A stretch of 64,000 bases of DNA from contig NZ_JADTQG010000012.1 in NCBI RefSeq assembly GCF_016008875.1, positions 62,001 through 126,000 on the forward strand. The letters are read 5' to 3'. The notes beneath the pieces are model-generated. The model was not told where the DNA came from. It worked only from the letters and a program-made list of their open reading frames with translations, and made no database searches. The stretch is from Ectopseudomonas mendocina. GTDB taxonomy: Bacteria > Pseudomonadota > Gammaproteobacteria > Pseudomonadales > Pseudomonadaceae. This document shows, in pieces, positions 35,064 through 44,055 of the stretch; the first letter of the stretch is position 1; every line of letters begins with the position of its first letter. The translations under genes and the position numbers were made by a program.

Positions 35064-35897
35064 ATGCAACACGAAAACGCTACCCACGGTATCGACCTCG
35101 CGGCCCTGGGCCGAGACAAGCAAAGCCTCAACCTGGCATCCGAGACCGTGGCCATCCAGGTGCCGGGCCTGAATCTCTACTACGGTGAGAAGCAAGCGCT
35201 GTTCGACGTCAAGATGGATATTCCCAAGCAGCGCGTGACCGCCTTCATCGGCCCGTCCGGCTGCGGCAAGTCGACCCTGCTGCGTACCTTCAACCGTATG
35301 AACGACCTGGTCGACGGTTGCCGTGTGGAAGGCGAGATCAACATCGACGGGCGTAACATCTACCGCAAGGGCGAGGATGTAGCCGAGCTGCGCCGCCGCG
35401 TCGGTATGGTGTTCCAGAAGCCCAACCCCTTCCCCAAGAGCATCTACGAGAACGTGGTGTATGGCCTGCGTATCCAGGGCATCAACAGCAAGCGCGTGCT
35501 CGACGAAGCGGTGGAGTGGGCGCTGAAGAGCGCGGCGCTGTGGGATGAGGTAAAGGACCGTCTGCACGACTCGGCGCTGGGCCTGTCCGGCGGCCAGCAG
35601 CAGCGTCTGGTGATCGCCCGTACCGTGGCGGTGCAGCCGGAAGTGCTGCTGCTCGACGAGCCCTGCTCGGCACTCGACCCGATCTCCACGCTGAAGGTCG
35701 AAGAGCTGATCTACGAGCTCAAGAGCAAGTACACCATCGTCATCGTTACCCACAACATGCAGCAGGCCGCGCGGGTTTCCGACTACACGGCATTCATGTA
35801 CATGGGCAAGCTGATCGAGTTCGGTGACACCGATACCCTGTTCACCAACCCGGCCAAGAAGCAGACAGAAGACTACATCACCGGTCGTTACGGCTGA
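35064..35897 (+). CDS. pstB: Phosphate ABC transporter ATPase PstB
   Basis: ATP-hydrolysing subunit of the Pst transporter, 277 residues. Walker A is GPSGCGKST, the signature is LSGGQQQR, Walker B is [12 protein letters not shown], and the switch His is in [10 protein letters not shown]. The first 30 residues are an extension before the ABC domain, as in other pseudomonads. GGAGTGAGC stands before the ATG at 35064. It is followed by phoU. Confidence 0.97.
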   Translation: MQHENATHGIDLAALGRDKQSLNLASETVAIQVPGLNLYYGEKQALFDVKMDIPKQRVTAFIGPSGCGKSTLLRTFNRMNDLVDGCRVEGEINIDGRNIYRKGEDVAELRRRVGMVFQKPNPFPKSIYENVVYGLRIQGINSKRVLDEAVEWALKSAALWDEVKDRLHDSALGLSGGQQQRLVIARTVAVQPEVLLLDEPCSALDPISTLKVEELIYELKSKYTIVIVTHNMQQAARVSDYTAFMYMGKLIEFGDTDTLFTNPAKKQTEDYITGRYG

Positions 35898-36072
35898 TGG
35901 CCATGTCAGAGGGCGCTGGACTGCGTCGGCGGAACTTGCCGTACTACCTGTACTGTCTGCGTTCCGCCTCCTTGCCCAGCACCCTCTGCCAAAGCCCATC
36001 CCTTAACAACCAGTAGGGTGCGCCGTGCGCACCATGGTCACCCAAGCCGGCAGCTTTCGCGGAGCGAACCCA

Positions 36073-36801
36073 ATGATCAATAAAGACAACCTTACCCAGC
36101 ACATCTCCCAGCAATTCAACGCCGAGCTGGAAGAAGTGCGCAGCCACCTGCTGGCCATGGGCGGCCTGGTGGAAAAGCAGGTCAACGACGCCGTCACCGC
36201 GCTGATCGAGGCCGACTCCGGCCTGGCCCAGCAGGTGCGCGAGATCGACGACCAGATCAACCAGATGGAGCGCAACATCGACGAGGAGTGCGTACGCATC
36301 CTCGCCCGTCGCCAGCCGGCGGCCTCCGACCTGCGTCTGATCATCAGCATCTCCAAGTCAGTGATCGACCTGGAGCGCATCGGCGACGAGTCGACCAAGA
36401 TCGCCAAGCGCGCCATCCAGCTGTGCGAAGAGGGTGAGTCGCCGCGTGGTTATGTCGAGGTGCGTCATATCGGTGATCAGGTGCGCAGGATGGTGCAGGA
36501 GGCGCTGGACGCCTTCGCTCGTTTCGATGCCGATCTGGCGCTGTCCGTGGCGCAGTACGACAAGACCGTCGACCGCGAGTACAAGACCGCACTGCGCGAG
36601 CTGGTCACCTTCATGATGGAAGATCCGCGTTCGATCTCCCGCGTGCTCAATGTGATCTGGGCGCTGCGTTCGCTTGAGCGCATCGGCGATCATGCGCGCA
36701 ATATCGCCGAACTGGTGATCTACCTGGTGCGCGGCACCGATGTGCGCCACATCGGCCTGACCCGCATGCGCGAAGAGGTCGAGGGCAAGCCCAAGGAGTA
36801 A
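36073..36801 (+). CDS. phoU: Phosphate signalling regulator PhoU
   Basis: Links the Pst transporter to the PhoR sensor and represses the Pho regulon when phosphate is plentiful. The 242-residue protein is made of two three-helix PhoU repeats, each with the metal-binding ExxxD motif (RIGDESTKIAKRAI and RIGDHARNIAELVI). The start at 36073 has a GGAG site eight bases before; the frame extension to 36025 is not used. phoB and phoR are not in this window. Confidence 0.96.
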   Translation: MINKDNLTQHISQQFNAELEEVRSHLLAMGGLVEKQVNDAVTALIEADSGLAQQVREIDDQINQMERNIDEECVRILARRQPAASDLRLIISISKSVIDLERIGDESTKIAKRAIQLCEEGESPRGYVEVRHIGDQVRRMVQEALDAFARFDADLALSVAQYDKTVDREYKTALRELVTFMMEDPRSISRVLNVIWALRSLERIGDHARNIAELVIYLVRGTDVRHIGLTRMREEVEGKPKE

Positions 36802-36817
36802 GGCCTGCTTCATGCCG

Positions 36818-36845
36818 ACGGCCCGGGATTTCCCGGGCCGTTTCG
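36818..36845 (+). terminator. Rho-independent terminator after phoU
   Basis: Stem ACGGCCCGGG / CCCGGGCCGT around ATTT, followed by TTCGTTT. It closes the pst-phoU operon. Confidence 0.88.
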
Positions 36846-36936
36846 TTTGCGCGATTTGTTGTGCGTCCGGCGTTTTCCGTTGGCCTTAGGCCACTGGCCA
36901 TGACTATGCTTACTGCCATTCGTACAGGAGTAACCG

Positions 36937-37848
36937 ATGAGCAAAGTCAGTGTGCTGGTGGTGGATGACGCGACCTTTATCCGTGATCTGGTCAAAAAAG
37001 GGCTGCGCGATAACTTCCCCGGCGTACAGATCGAGGAAGCGATCAATGGCCGCAAGGCCCAGCAGATGTTGAGCCGTCAGGTGGTCGACCTGATTCTCTG
37101 CGACTGGGAAATGCCGGAGATGTCCGGCCTCGAGCTGCTGACCTGGTGCCGCGAGCAGGACAACCTGAAAACCACGCCCTTCATCATGGTCACCAGCCGT
37201 GGCGACAAGGAGAACGTGGTGCAGGCGATCCAGGCCGGTGTCTCCGATTACATCGGCAAGCCGTTTTCCAACGAGCAACTGGTGACCAAGGTGAAGAAGG
37301 CGCTGAGCCGTGCCGGCAAGCTGCAGGCCCTGGCCGCCAGCGCGCCGCCGAAAATGCTCAGCAGCGGCGGTTTCGCCAATGACTCGCTGGCCGCACTCAC
37401 CGGCGGCAAGGCTGACGTGGTCAAGCCCAGCGCACCGACGCCGGCCCCTGCTGCAGCTGCGCCTGCAGCCAGCGCCGCGCCAGCACCCGCTGCAGCCAGC
37501 AAGGCGCCGGCCGGGCGTGGCCAGGGCCAGCTGCGCCTGCCGGCCGGCAGCATGGCCTGTGTGATCAAGGCGCTGAGCCTCAAGGAGGCGCTGCTGGTGG
37601 TCAAGCGTACCGAGCTGTTGCCCCAGGTTCTGGAGAGTGCGGTGCTCGACCTGGAGCAGGGCGACGCGGCAGAAACCGCACGGCTCAATGGCTATCTGCA
37701 CGCGGTGGCAGCGTTCGAGCCCAAGCCCGAGAGTGAATGGCTGCAGCTGACCTTCCGCTTCGTCGACCGCGACCCGCAGAAGCTCGACTACCTGTCACGC
37801 CTGATCGCCCGCGGTACGGCGCAGAAGCATTTCGTCCCTGGCGCCTGA
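36937..37848 (+). CDS. CheY-like response regulator with unassigned C-terminal domain
   Basis: A 303-residue protein. The receiver domain (about 3-125) has D10-D11, phospho-acceptor D56 in LCDWEMPEMSG and K87-type lysine in YIGKPFS. A Pro-Ala linker (about 163-195) is followed by a 110-residue C-terminal domain (LRLPAGSMACVIKALSLKEALLVV..) that may be PilZ-like but lacks a clear RxxxR motif. It follows phoU and precedes the M23 peptidase as in P. aeruginosa (PA5364). No DNA-binding domain is present. Confidence 0.85.
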   Translation: MSKVSVLVVDDATFIRDLVKKGLRDNFPGVQIEEAINGRKAQQMLSRQVVDLILCDWEMPEMSGLELLTWCREQDNLKTTPFIMVTSRGDKENVVQAIQAGVSDYIGKPFSNEQLVTKVKKALSRAGKLQALAASAPPKMLSSGGFANDSLAALTGGKADVVKPSAPTPAPAAAAPAASAAPAPAAASKAPAGRGQGQLRLPAGSMACVIKALSLKEALLVVKRTELLPQVLESAVLDLEQGDAAETARLNGYLHAVAAFEPKPESEWLQLTFRFVDRDPQKLDYLSRLIARGTAQKHFVPGA

Positions 37849-38049
37849 GCGGCGCGATCGCGGCGGGCTGTACCCGCCTACGCTTCCCCAGCACCATGGC
37901 GCCGGTGCAACCCGCTGCCGTCCATGGTGCTCATCCGACCGGCGGCGGTGAGCCGGTTCACAGCCTGACGGCCGGTACCTCGCATGTGCCGTGCCGCGCT
38001 GCTAGTCTTCACAACCCGGATATCAAAAAGCCATAAGATCCGAGTCGTT

Positions 38050-38946
38050 ATGCTAGGGCGTCTGATCATTCTCTGCAGTCTGCTGGCCTTCTGCGGCCAG
38101 GCCGCTGCGCTGACCATCTACAAATACGTCGACAACAACGGCGTGGTGACCTACAGCGACCAGGCCGCGCCTGGCGCGCAGGTGTTCGTGTTCAACGATC
38201 GCATGGTCGAGCGTCTGGACAACCAGGTGAAGCTGGAAACCAGAAAGCACGAAGCCGGTGAAACCCTGCTGGTTCGCAACGACCTCTATGCGCCGGTGGA
38301 AATCGAGGTGAAGCTGGAGCAGGTGCACAACGCCATCGGCGCGCCGGACAAACCGATTCGCTGGGTACTGCCGCCGCGCAGCAATATCCGCCTGGCCACG
38401 CTGACGGCGCAGGACGTGTCCAAACCGCTGCGCTACAAGCCCAGGCTGCGCTATGCCCTTGGCGATCCACGTCTGCAGCCGAGCATCCATCGTTATCCGC
38501 TGCCCTGGCGCGGCGGCCCCTTCCGCCAGACCCAGGGCGCCAACGGCACTTACAGCCATTTCACGCCCAAGGGCCGTTACGCGGTGGATATCGCCATGCC
38601 CGAGGGCACGCCCATCGTCGCAGCGCGCGGTGGCGTGGTGGTCAAGACCGAGAACCAGCAAAGCGGCCGTGGCAACAACCCGGCCGGCAATTTCGTGCGC
38701 ATCCTGCATGACGACGGCACCATGGGCGTCTACCTGCACCTGATGAAGGGTTCGGTCAGCGTGCGCGAGGGCCAGCGCGTGGAGACCGGCAGCCTGCTGG
38801 CGCGCTCCGGCAACACCGGCAATAGCACCGGCCCGCACCTGCACTTCGTGGTGCAGCGCAACGTCGGTCTGGCTGTCGAATCCATCCCCTTCAACTTCCG
38901 CCAGCCGGTCAACAGCCTGCCCAATTTCGCCGTCGGCGGCGAATAA
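38050..38946 (+). CDS. M23 (LytM-type) peptidase with DUF4124 domain
   Basis: A 298-residue exported protein. The start at 38050 begins a signal peptide (MLGRLIILCSLLAFCGQAAA). A DUF4124 domain follows (IYKYVDNNGVVTYSDQAAPG, about 23-60). The metallopeptidase domain (about 170-290) carries the zinc motif H-x-x-x-x-x-x-x-D in HFTPKGRYAVDIAMP and the HLHFVV motif, so it should be catalytically competent. It probably cuts peptidoglycan cross-links. Its last codons are the first bases of the tandem repeat that follows. Confidence 0.9.
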   Translation: MLGRLIILCSLLAFCGQAAALTIYKYVDNNGVVTYSDQAAPGAQVFVFNDRMVERLDNQVKLETRKHEAGETLLVRNDLYAPVEIEVKLEQVHNAIGAPDKPIRWVLPPRSNIRLATLTAQDVSKPLRYKPRLRYALGDPRLQPSIHRYPLPWRGGPFRQTQGANGTYSHFTPKGRYAVDIAMPEGTPIVAARGGVVVKTENQQSGRGNNPAGNFVRILHDDGTMGVYLHLMKGSVSVREGQRVETGSLLARSGNTGNSTGPHLHFVVQRNVGLAVESIPFNFRQPVNSLPNFAVGGE

Positions 38947-39440
38947 CCCTTCGCGCTCCGCGTCGTAATCCATTCCTACCCCGGCGCCACCCTTTGGGGA
39001 CGCCGGAAAAGCTTCGCGGTCAAGACCGCTCCCACAGCTCGGGCGCTGCCAGGTTCTGGCTCTTCTGTGGGAGCGGACTTGTCCGCGAACAAGAGGATGG
39101 ACGGCGAATAACCCTTCACGCCCCGCGTCGCTATCCATTCCAGCCCCTGGCGCCACTCAGTGGTGAGGCCGGAAAAGCTTCGCGGTCAAGACCGCTCCCA
39201 CAGTTCGGATGCCGCAGGTTCTGCTTCTTCTTCTGTGGGAGCGGACTTGTCCGCGGACAAGAGGATGGGCGGCGAATAACCCTTCGCGCCCCGCGTCGCA
39301 ATCCATTCCTACCCCTGGCGCCACCCAGTGGGGACGCCGGAAAAGCTTCGCGGTCAAGACCGCTCCCACAGTTCGGGCGCTGTCAGGTACTGGCTCTTCT
39401 GTGGGAGCGGACTTGTCCGCGAACAGGACGGGCAGAAACC
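38938..39440. repeat. Three tandem copies of a ~165-base REP-type unit
   Basis: Units start at 38938, 39103 and 39271 with GGCGAATAACCCTTC, giving periods of 165 and 168 bases; the third is cut short near 39440. Each unit has an inner pair of inverted REP-like arms (GCGGTCAAGACCGCTCCCAC and TGTGGGAGCGGACTTGTCCG). The unit start includes the last codons and stop of the M23 gene, so the duplication copied the end of that gene. Open frames across the array are spurious. Confidence 0.92.
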
Positions 39441-39646
39441 CTTCAGGACGTCCGTCACACCATCCGTGTCATGACGCTTTCGCTTAAGCGGCATGCCCTC
39501 AGGGTCGCCTGTGTAATGGGTACGTCCGCGGCCCGCGCGACGCGGGCGGAAGTCAGCCTTCCGCTTGTCGCTCGCCGCCGCGCGAGCGGAAAGAATCTTT
39601 CACCTGGCGGTTAGCTTAAAGCCTTTAATATCAATGGCTTAGTTTG

Positions 39647-39663
39647 TTGGCACCGCTATTGCT
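39647..39663 (+). promoter_or_regulatory. Sigma-54 promoter of fliD
   Basis: TTGGCACCGCTATTGCT matches the consensus TTGGCAC-N5-TTGCT with GG and GC ten bases apart. It lies 28 bases before the fliD ATG. A LafK- or FleQ-type activator, not in the window, would be needed. Confidence 0.9.
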
Positions 39664-39690
39664 ATCTCACAGGAAAACGGGTGTCCGACT

Positions 39691-40986
39691 ATGGCTATCG
39701 ATTCAGATTACGTTCAAAGCATGGCGACCCAGCTGGCCCAGTACGAAGTTCAGGGCCAGTTGGCCAAGGCCAATCGCAACCAGGCGTCATACAAAGCGCA
39801 GCTCAATGCTCTGACCACGCTGGATACTGCGCTGAAGAGCTTCAAGAGCGCCGCCAGCGGTCTCAAGCTGGCCGGCAGCAGCATGCTGGTCAACAGCGCC
39901 AGCTTCACCCAGGAGGGCTATGCCAGCGCCACGGTAGGCAGCAAGGCGGTGGCCGGCAGTTACGATTTCTTCGTCCAGCAGCTGGCCAGCAAGAGCCAGG
40001 TTGCCCTGCAGGGGCTGCAGGACGGCAACCTCGGCAGCGGCAACCTGACCATCGGTCAGGGCAGTGGCTCGTTCAACATCGATCTCGGCACCGTCGCGAC
40101 CCTCGACGAACTGGCCAAGGCCATCAACGCCGCCGCCGATAACGAGGGCGTGAAGGCGACACTGGTGCGCAGCAACGGCCAGGTCAACCTGGTGCTGACC
40201 AGCGAGAAAACCGGTGCCGACCAGGCCATTAGCCTGAATGCCAGCGGCAATGCTGCGTTCGAAGGGGCCGTGGCCGGGCGTCAGGAACTCTCCGTGGCCA
40301 AGGACGCCATCGTGCGCCTGGGCGGTGAGACGGGTATCGAGCTGACCAGCACCAGCAACACCTTCGACAACCTCATCGATGGCGTCAGCCTGACCTTCAG
40401 CAAGGCGCACAAGAGCGGTGATGCACCGCTGACCATGGAAGTCGGCCAGGATCAGAAAGCCACCAAGGAAAAGGCGCAGACCTTCGTCAACGCCTTCAAC
40501 GCGCTGATGACCAGTTTCGATTCGCTCACCGCCAGCGGCGGCGAGAGCGGCGGCCGTGGGGTTTTGGCCGGTGATGCCAGCGTGCGTGCCATCGAGGGCA
40601 TGCTCAATCAGTTGGTGCGCACCTCGTTCGGTGGTGTGAGCCTCACCGAGTTCGGCATCGCCGCCGACCGCAACGGCAAGCTGACCATCGACAACGCGCG
40701 CTTCGAGAAGGCCGTGGCAGCCAACCCGGAGGGCTTCGAGAAGCTGTTCACCGACAAGGGCAACCTGCTCGACACCCTGGACAAGAACCTGGCGGCTTAC
40801 ACCAGCAGCGCCGGCGGCCTGCTGACCGACCGCAAGGACAACCTCAATACCCAGCTGCGCCGTGTCGATCAGCAGTTCGACACCATCCAGAAGCAGTACG
40901 ACTCCTACTACGCCCGCTATCTCCGCCAGTACACCGGTCTCATGCAGACCATGGCGGCGATGGAACAGACCTACGGAATGTTCTGA
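39691..40986 (+). CDS. fliD: Flagellar filament cap protein FliD (LafB type)
   Basis: Forms the cap at the filament tip that inserts flagellin. The 431 residues show the FliD N-terminal domain (MATQLAQYEVQGQLAKANRN..) and the C-terminal domain with TAYTSSAGGLLTDRKDNLNTQLRRVDQQFDTIQKQ-like coiled coil and YLRQYTGLMQTMAAMEQTYGMF. The start AT GGCTATCG at 39691 has no strong ribosome site but stands right after a sigma-54 promoter. It opens the run fliD-fliS-fliT-fliK-fliL-sigma-motA-motB, the order of the lateral flagellar lafBCDEFSTU genes. Confidence 0.93.
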   Translation: MAIDSDYVQSMATQLAQYEVQGQLAKANRNQASYKAQLNALTTLDTALKSFKSAASGLKLAGSSMLVNSASFTQEGYASATVGSKAVAGSYDFFVQQLASKSQVALQGLQDGNLGSGNLTIGQGSGSFNIDLGTVATLDELAKAINAAADNEGVKATLVRSNGQVNLVLTSEKTGADQAISLNASGNAAFEGAVAGRQELSVAKDAIVRLGGETGIELTSTSNTFDNLIDGVSLTFSKAHKSGDAPLTMEVGQDQKATKEKAQTFVNAFNALMTSFDSLTASGGESGGRGVLAGDASVRAIEGMLNQLVRTSFGGVSLTEFGIAADRNGKLTIDNARFEKAVAANPEGFEKLFTDKGNLLDTLDKNLAAYTSSAGGLLTDRKDNLNTQLRRVDQQFDTIQKQYDSYYARYLRQYTGLMQTMAAMEQTYGMF

Positions 40987-41384
40987 TGAGTGCCTACAAC
41001 CTCAACGAAAGTTACGACAGCTACCGCACAGTGGATCTCGAGGCGCGCGCTGCCGCCGCCTCGCCTTACGAACTGGTGCTGGTGCTGTTCGACGGCCTGC
41101 TCGACGAGCTGGCCCGTGCCCGTGGCCATATCGAGGCCAAGCGTTACCAGCAGAAGGGCCAGTCCCTGGAGAAGTGCCTGAACATCCTCAATGGCCTCAA
41201 TGGCGCCCTCGATTACGAGAACGGCGGCGAGCTGGTGCAGGGTCTGGCGCGGCTTTACGACTACTGCATCTATCGACTCTCCGACGTCAGCGTCAGCCTG
41301 TCGCTGGAGGGGCTGGACGAGGTGGTCGGCCTGCTCGGCGTGCTGCGCGAAGGCTGGGAAAGCGTGAATGCAACGCGCAAGTGA
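40986..41384 (+). CDS. fliS: Flagellin export chaperone FliS (LafC type)
   Basis: Binds flagellin in the cytosol and keeps it from polymerising before export. The 132-residue helical protein has the FliS pattern: ASPYELVLVLFDGLLDELARARGHIE near the start and LNGLNGALDYENGGELVQGLARLYDYCIYRL in the middle. The ATG overlaps the fliD stop by one base. The next gene starts within its last codons. Confidence 0.92.
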   Translation: MSAYNLNESYDSYRTVDLEARAAAASPYELVLVLFDGLLDELARARGHIEAKRYQQKGQSLEKCLNILNGLNGALDYENGGELVQGLARLYDYCIYRLSDVSVSLSLEGLDEVVGLLGVLREGWESVNATRK

Positions 41385-41685
41385 ACTGCGCGCGCTGCAG
41401 CAGTTGCATGCCCAGCTGACGCAAGCGCTGGAGCAGGGCGACTGGATGCGCATCGGCGAGATCGACTCGCGGATACGCGCCTGTCTGCAACTGCTGGCCG
41501 CTCTGCCGAGCCTGAGCGACGACGTGCGTGAGGCCAGGGAGCAACTGCGCCAGTTACACGGGCAGGCGCGCAACGCCTGCGCCGAGGAATGCGAGCGGGT
41601 GCGCCGGCAGTTGCTGACGCATCTGGAATACGCCGAAGGACGCAGTGCTTACATGCGCGTCGATCTGTATCAAGCCGGGAGATAA
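41368..41685 (+). CDS. FliT-like export chaperone (LafD type)
   Basis: A 105-residue helical protein that overlaps the end of fliS by 17 bases. Its size, place after fliS and charged helical pattern (LRALQQLHAQLTQALEQGDWMRIGEIDSRIRACLQLL) fit FliT/LafD, the chaperone of the cap protein. Sequence features of FliT are weak, so the call rests largely on position. Confidence 0.72.
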   Translation: MQRASELRALQQLHAQLTQALEQGDWMRIGEIDSRIRACLQLLAALPSLSDDVREAREQLRQLHGQARNACAEECERVRRQLLTHLEYAEGRSAYMRVDLYQAGR

Positions 41686-41688
41686 AGG

Positions 41689-42774
41689 GTGCTGCAACTG
41701 ATCAATGCCAACGCTCGGGTCAGCCCGAGTGGTTCCGCTGAGCAAACGCTGCCGTCGGGGTTTGCCCAGGCCGGCAGCGCGGGCGATGCGCCCCGGCCGT
41801 TCGATCAGCAGATGGCCGTGCAGGGCTTCGCTGCTGCCGATGCGCAAGCGGTGCACGCCGCGAGCGTGACATCCGAAGCCATCCACCTCAGCGAAGCGGA
41901 TGCCGAGCAGTGGCTGGCCGGAATGCTGGGGCAGCAGGCCGTGCGTATCGAGGCGCGCGAGGCGCCGGAGCCGGTGCAGGAAGAGCAGGAACAGGTGCAG
42001 GAAGATGAGGCCGAGCCGGCCACCGCGTTACCTGCCGCACTCCTCGACCAGGCGCACGTGCAGTCTCGTGAGCAGCGCTTGCCAGCGGAGACGTTGCGCG
42101 CTGCCACCGCTACCGCACCCGGCCAGCCGCCAGCGCCAGTTGCGGACCCAGTGGCAGTGCCCAAGTCGCTGCTGACGGCCGAGACCGCGACTCAGGCTGC
42201 CGCGCCGCTGGTGCTGGATGACGTCGTCGAGCTGAAGGTGATCGAGCGCCTGCCGGGCAGCAGCACGGACAGCGACAAGGCGATGCCAGGCAGCGCTGCC
42301 GTGACCTCGGCCGCTCCCGCGCCGCTGGCGAACGAGCGTCCGCTCAGGCTGCATGCGCCGCAGGCGCAGTGGGGCGAACAGATGCTGGCCAGCCTGCGTG
42401 AGCACGTCGACCTGCAGATCAACCAGCGCATCCAGAACGCCACCATTCGCCTCGACCCGCCGGAGCTGGGCAGCCTGGAAATCTTCCTCAGCCACGAGTC
42501 CGGCCGCCTTAGCGTGCAACTGTCCGCGGCCAATGCCGATGTGGCGCGTCTGCTGCAGCAGACCAGCGAGCGCCTGCGTCAGGAGCTGGTGGGGCAGAAC
42601 TTTGTGCAGGTCAACGTCCAGGTCTCCGCCGATGCGCAGGGCGGGCGCCAGCAGCAACAGGCGCAGGCTCAGGCCTGGCTCGCCGAAGACGCTGTGGCCG
42701 CAGCCGCGGTGCTGCCGAGCGGTGGCGAGCGCAGCGCCACGGAGTCGGCCAGCGATGTGCTGGTCACCGTTTAA
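41689..42774 (+). CDS. Hook-length control protein FliK (LafE type)
   Basis: A 361-residue protein with a GTG start at 41689 preceded by GGGAG. The N-terminal two-thirds are low-complexity (Ala, Gln, Glu, Pro), typical of a molecular ruler. The C-terminal Flg_hook domain (about 225-315) is visible in INQRIQNATIRLDPPELGSLEI and RLRQELVGQNFVQVNVQV. It likely measures hook length and switches export specificity of this second flagellum. Confidence 0.85.
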   Translation: MLQLINANARVSPSGSAEQTLPSGFAQAGSAGDAPRPFDQQMAVQGFAAADAQAVHAASVTSEAIHLSEADAEQWLAGMLGQQAVRIEAREAPEPVQEEQEQVQEDEAEPATALPAALLDQAHVQSREQRLPAETLRAATATAPGQPPAPVADPVAVPKSLLTAETATQAAAPLVLDDVVELKVIERLPGSSTDSDKAMPGSAAVTSAAPAPLANERPLRLHAPQAQWGEQMLASLREHVDLQINQRIQNATIRLDPPELGSLEIFLSHESGRLSVQLSAANADVARLLQQTSERLRQELVGQNFVQVNVQVSADAQGGRQQQQAQAQAWLAEDAVAAAAVLPSGGERSATESASDVLVTV

Positions 42775-42801
42775 TTTCCCGTTAGTGAATCGAGAGTAGT
42801 C

Positions 42802-43278
42802 ATGACAATGCCGCGCATCCTCCTGCTGCTGGTTATCTTCAACACCCTGGTGGTGATCGGCGGCAGCATCTTCAACTACGCCACGCTCAAGTCGATGCAG
42901 ACTGGCCAGGCGGTGCTCGGCATTTCCGCTGGCAATACAGGCGGCGAAGAGGAAGAAGCCAGCAGCGAATACCGTTTCTTTCCCATCGAGAAAGTGATCG
43001 TCAGCCTGCAGGGCGAGACCCGCGAGCATTATTTCGTCCTCGACCTGGTGCTGCAGGCCGACCTGGAGACCGATCCGAAGAAGCTCGAGCAGATCGACCC
43101 CATGGTGCGCAATTCGGTGGTGGCGCACTTGTCCTCGATGACCTTCGAGAAGCTGCGCGGCATGCCCATTCCCGAGTTGCAAGGCACCCTGGAGCGGGTG
43201 TTGTCCGATGATTTCGCCAGCAAGAAACTGGCGAAGCCCTTCGCCAGCGTGCTGGTCAGCAAGCTGATCGTCCAGTAG
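42802..43278 (+). CDS. fliL: Flagellar basal body protein FliL (LafF type)
   Basis: A 158-residue protein with one N-terminal membrane helix (about 5-24) and a periplasmic FliL domain (EYRFFPIEKVIVSLQGETREHYFVLDL..). The C-terminal VLVSKLIVQ is the usual FliL end. FliL strengthens stator-rotor contact. It starts 27 bases after fliK. Confidence 0.88.
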   Translation: MTMPRILLLLVIFNTLVVIGGSIFNYATLKSMQTGQAVLGISAGNTGGEEEEASSEYRFFPIEKVIVSLQGETREHYFVLDLVLQADLETDPKKLEQIDPMVRNSVVAHLSSMTFEKLRGMPIPELQGTLERVLSDDFASKKLAKPFASVLVSKLIVQ

Positions 43279-43319
43279 GGCGCAGCGAGCGACTGCGCCG
43301 GAACCGGAGCCGACTATCC

Positions 43320-44054
43320 ATGAATGCCAACTGCGCCATCGACTACCGCTATGCCGCCGAACAGGGCGGTGCCGCGCTGTTCGCCCCCGGTGCCGAGCAG
43401 AAGTGGCTGTTGCAGTACCTGCCGCTGGTCAAGCGCATCGTCAGCCAGCTGGCGCTGCAGGCCAACCAGGTGCTCGACCGCGAGGATATGGAACAGATCG
43501 GTCTGATGGGACTGCTCGAGTGCCTGCGCCGCTACGGCACGCCGGACGAGCAGTTCGGTCGTTTCGCCGCCTTGCGCATACGTGGCGCGATTCTCGATGA
43601 GCTGCGCCGTCAGGACTGGCGGCCGCGTCAGGTGCGCCAGCAGACGCACAAGATCCGCGATGCCATTCGCCAGCTGGCGCGGCAGCTGGGGCGTGTGCCG
43701 CAGGAGGAGGAGATCCTCCAGGCGGCCGGGATCAGCGCCAAGGATTACCAGGAGTTTCTCCAGGCCGATGCCTGCGAGGCCATCGAAAGCCTCGATGAAC
43801 TGCTGCAAAACGGCCACGAAGGTTTTGCCTGTGGCAGCAGCGCGGTCGAGGAACGGGTGCTCAAGGAGCGCCTGCTGACCCAGGCGCTGAGTCAGCTCAG
43901 CGAGCGCGAACGGCTGGTGCTGACCCTTTACTACCAACACGAGCTGAGCCTCAAGGAAATCGCCCTGGTGCTGGAGCTGAGCGACGCGCGCGTCTGCCAG
44001 CTGAGCAAGCAGGCGATCGCCAAGGCCAGCCGCTACCTGAACGAGAGAGGCTAG
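43320..44054 (+). CDS. Flagellar sigma factor, sigma-28 family (LafS/FliA)
   Basis: A 244-residue sigma factor. Region 2 (about 28-105) shows YLPLVKRIVSQLALQ and DREDMEQIGLMGLLECLRRY; region 3 and region 4 (about 185-240) show LSERERLVLTLYYQHELSLKEIALVLELSDARVCQLSKQA. In lateral systems this gene (lafS) lies between fliL and motA, as here, and drives flagellin and motor genes. It probably reads the promoter shared by the three flagellin genes in this window. No FlgM-type anti-sigma gene is next to it. Confidence 0.93.
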   Translation: MNANCAIDYRYAAEQGGAALFAPGAEQKWLLQYLPLVKRIVSQLALQANQVLDREDMEQIGLMGLLECLRRYGTPDEQFGRFAALRIRGAILDELRRQDWRPRQVRQQTHKIRDAIRQLARQLGRVPQEEEILQAAGISAKDYQEFLQADACEAIESLDELLQNGHEGFACGSSAVEERVLKERLLTQALSQLSERERLVLTLYYQHELSLKEIALVLELSDARVCQLSKQAIAKASRYLNERG

Positions 44055-44055
44055 G

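Noticed and set aside
38938..39440. Possible CRISPR array
   Set aside because: Units are about 165 bases, contiguous and without unique spacers; no cas gene is near. They are tandem REP-type repeats.
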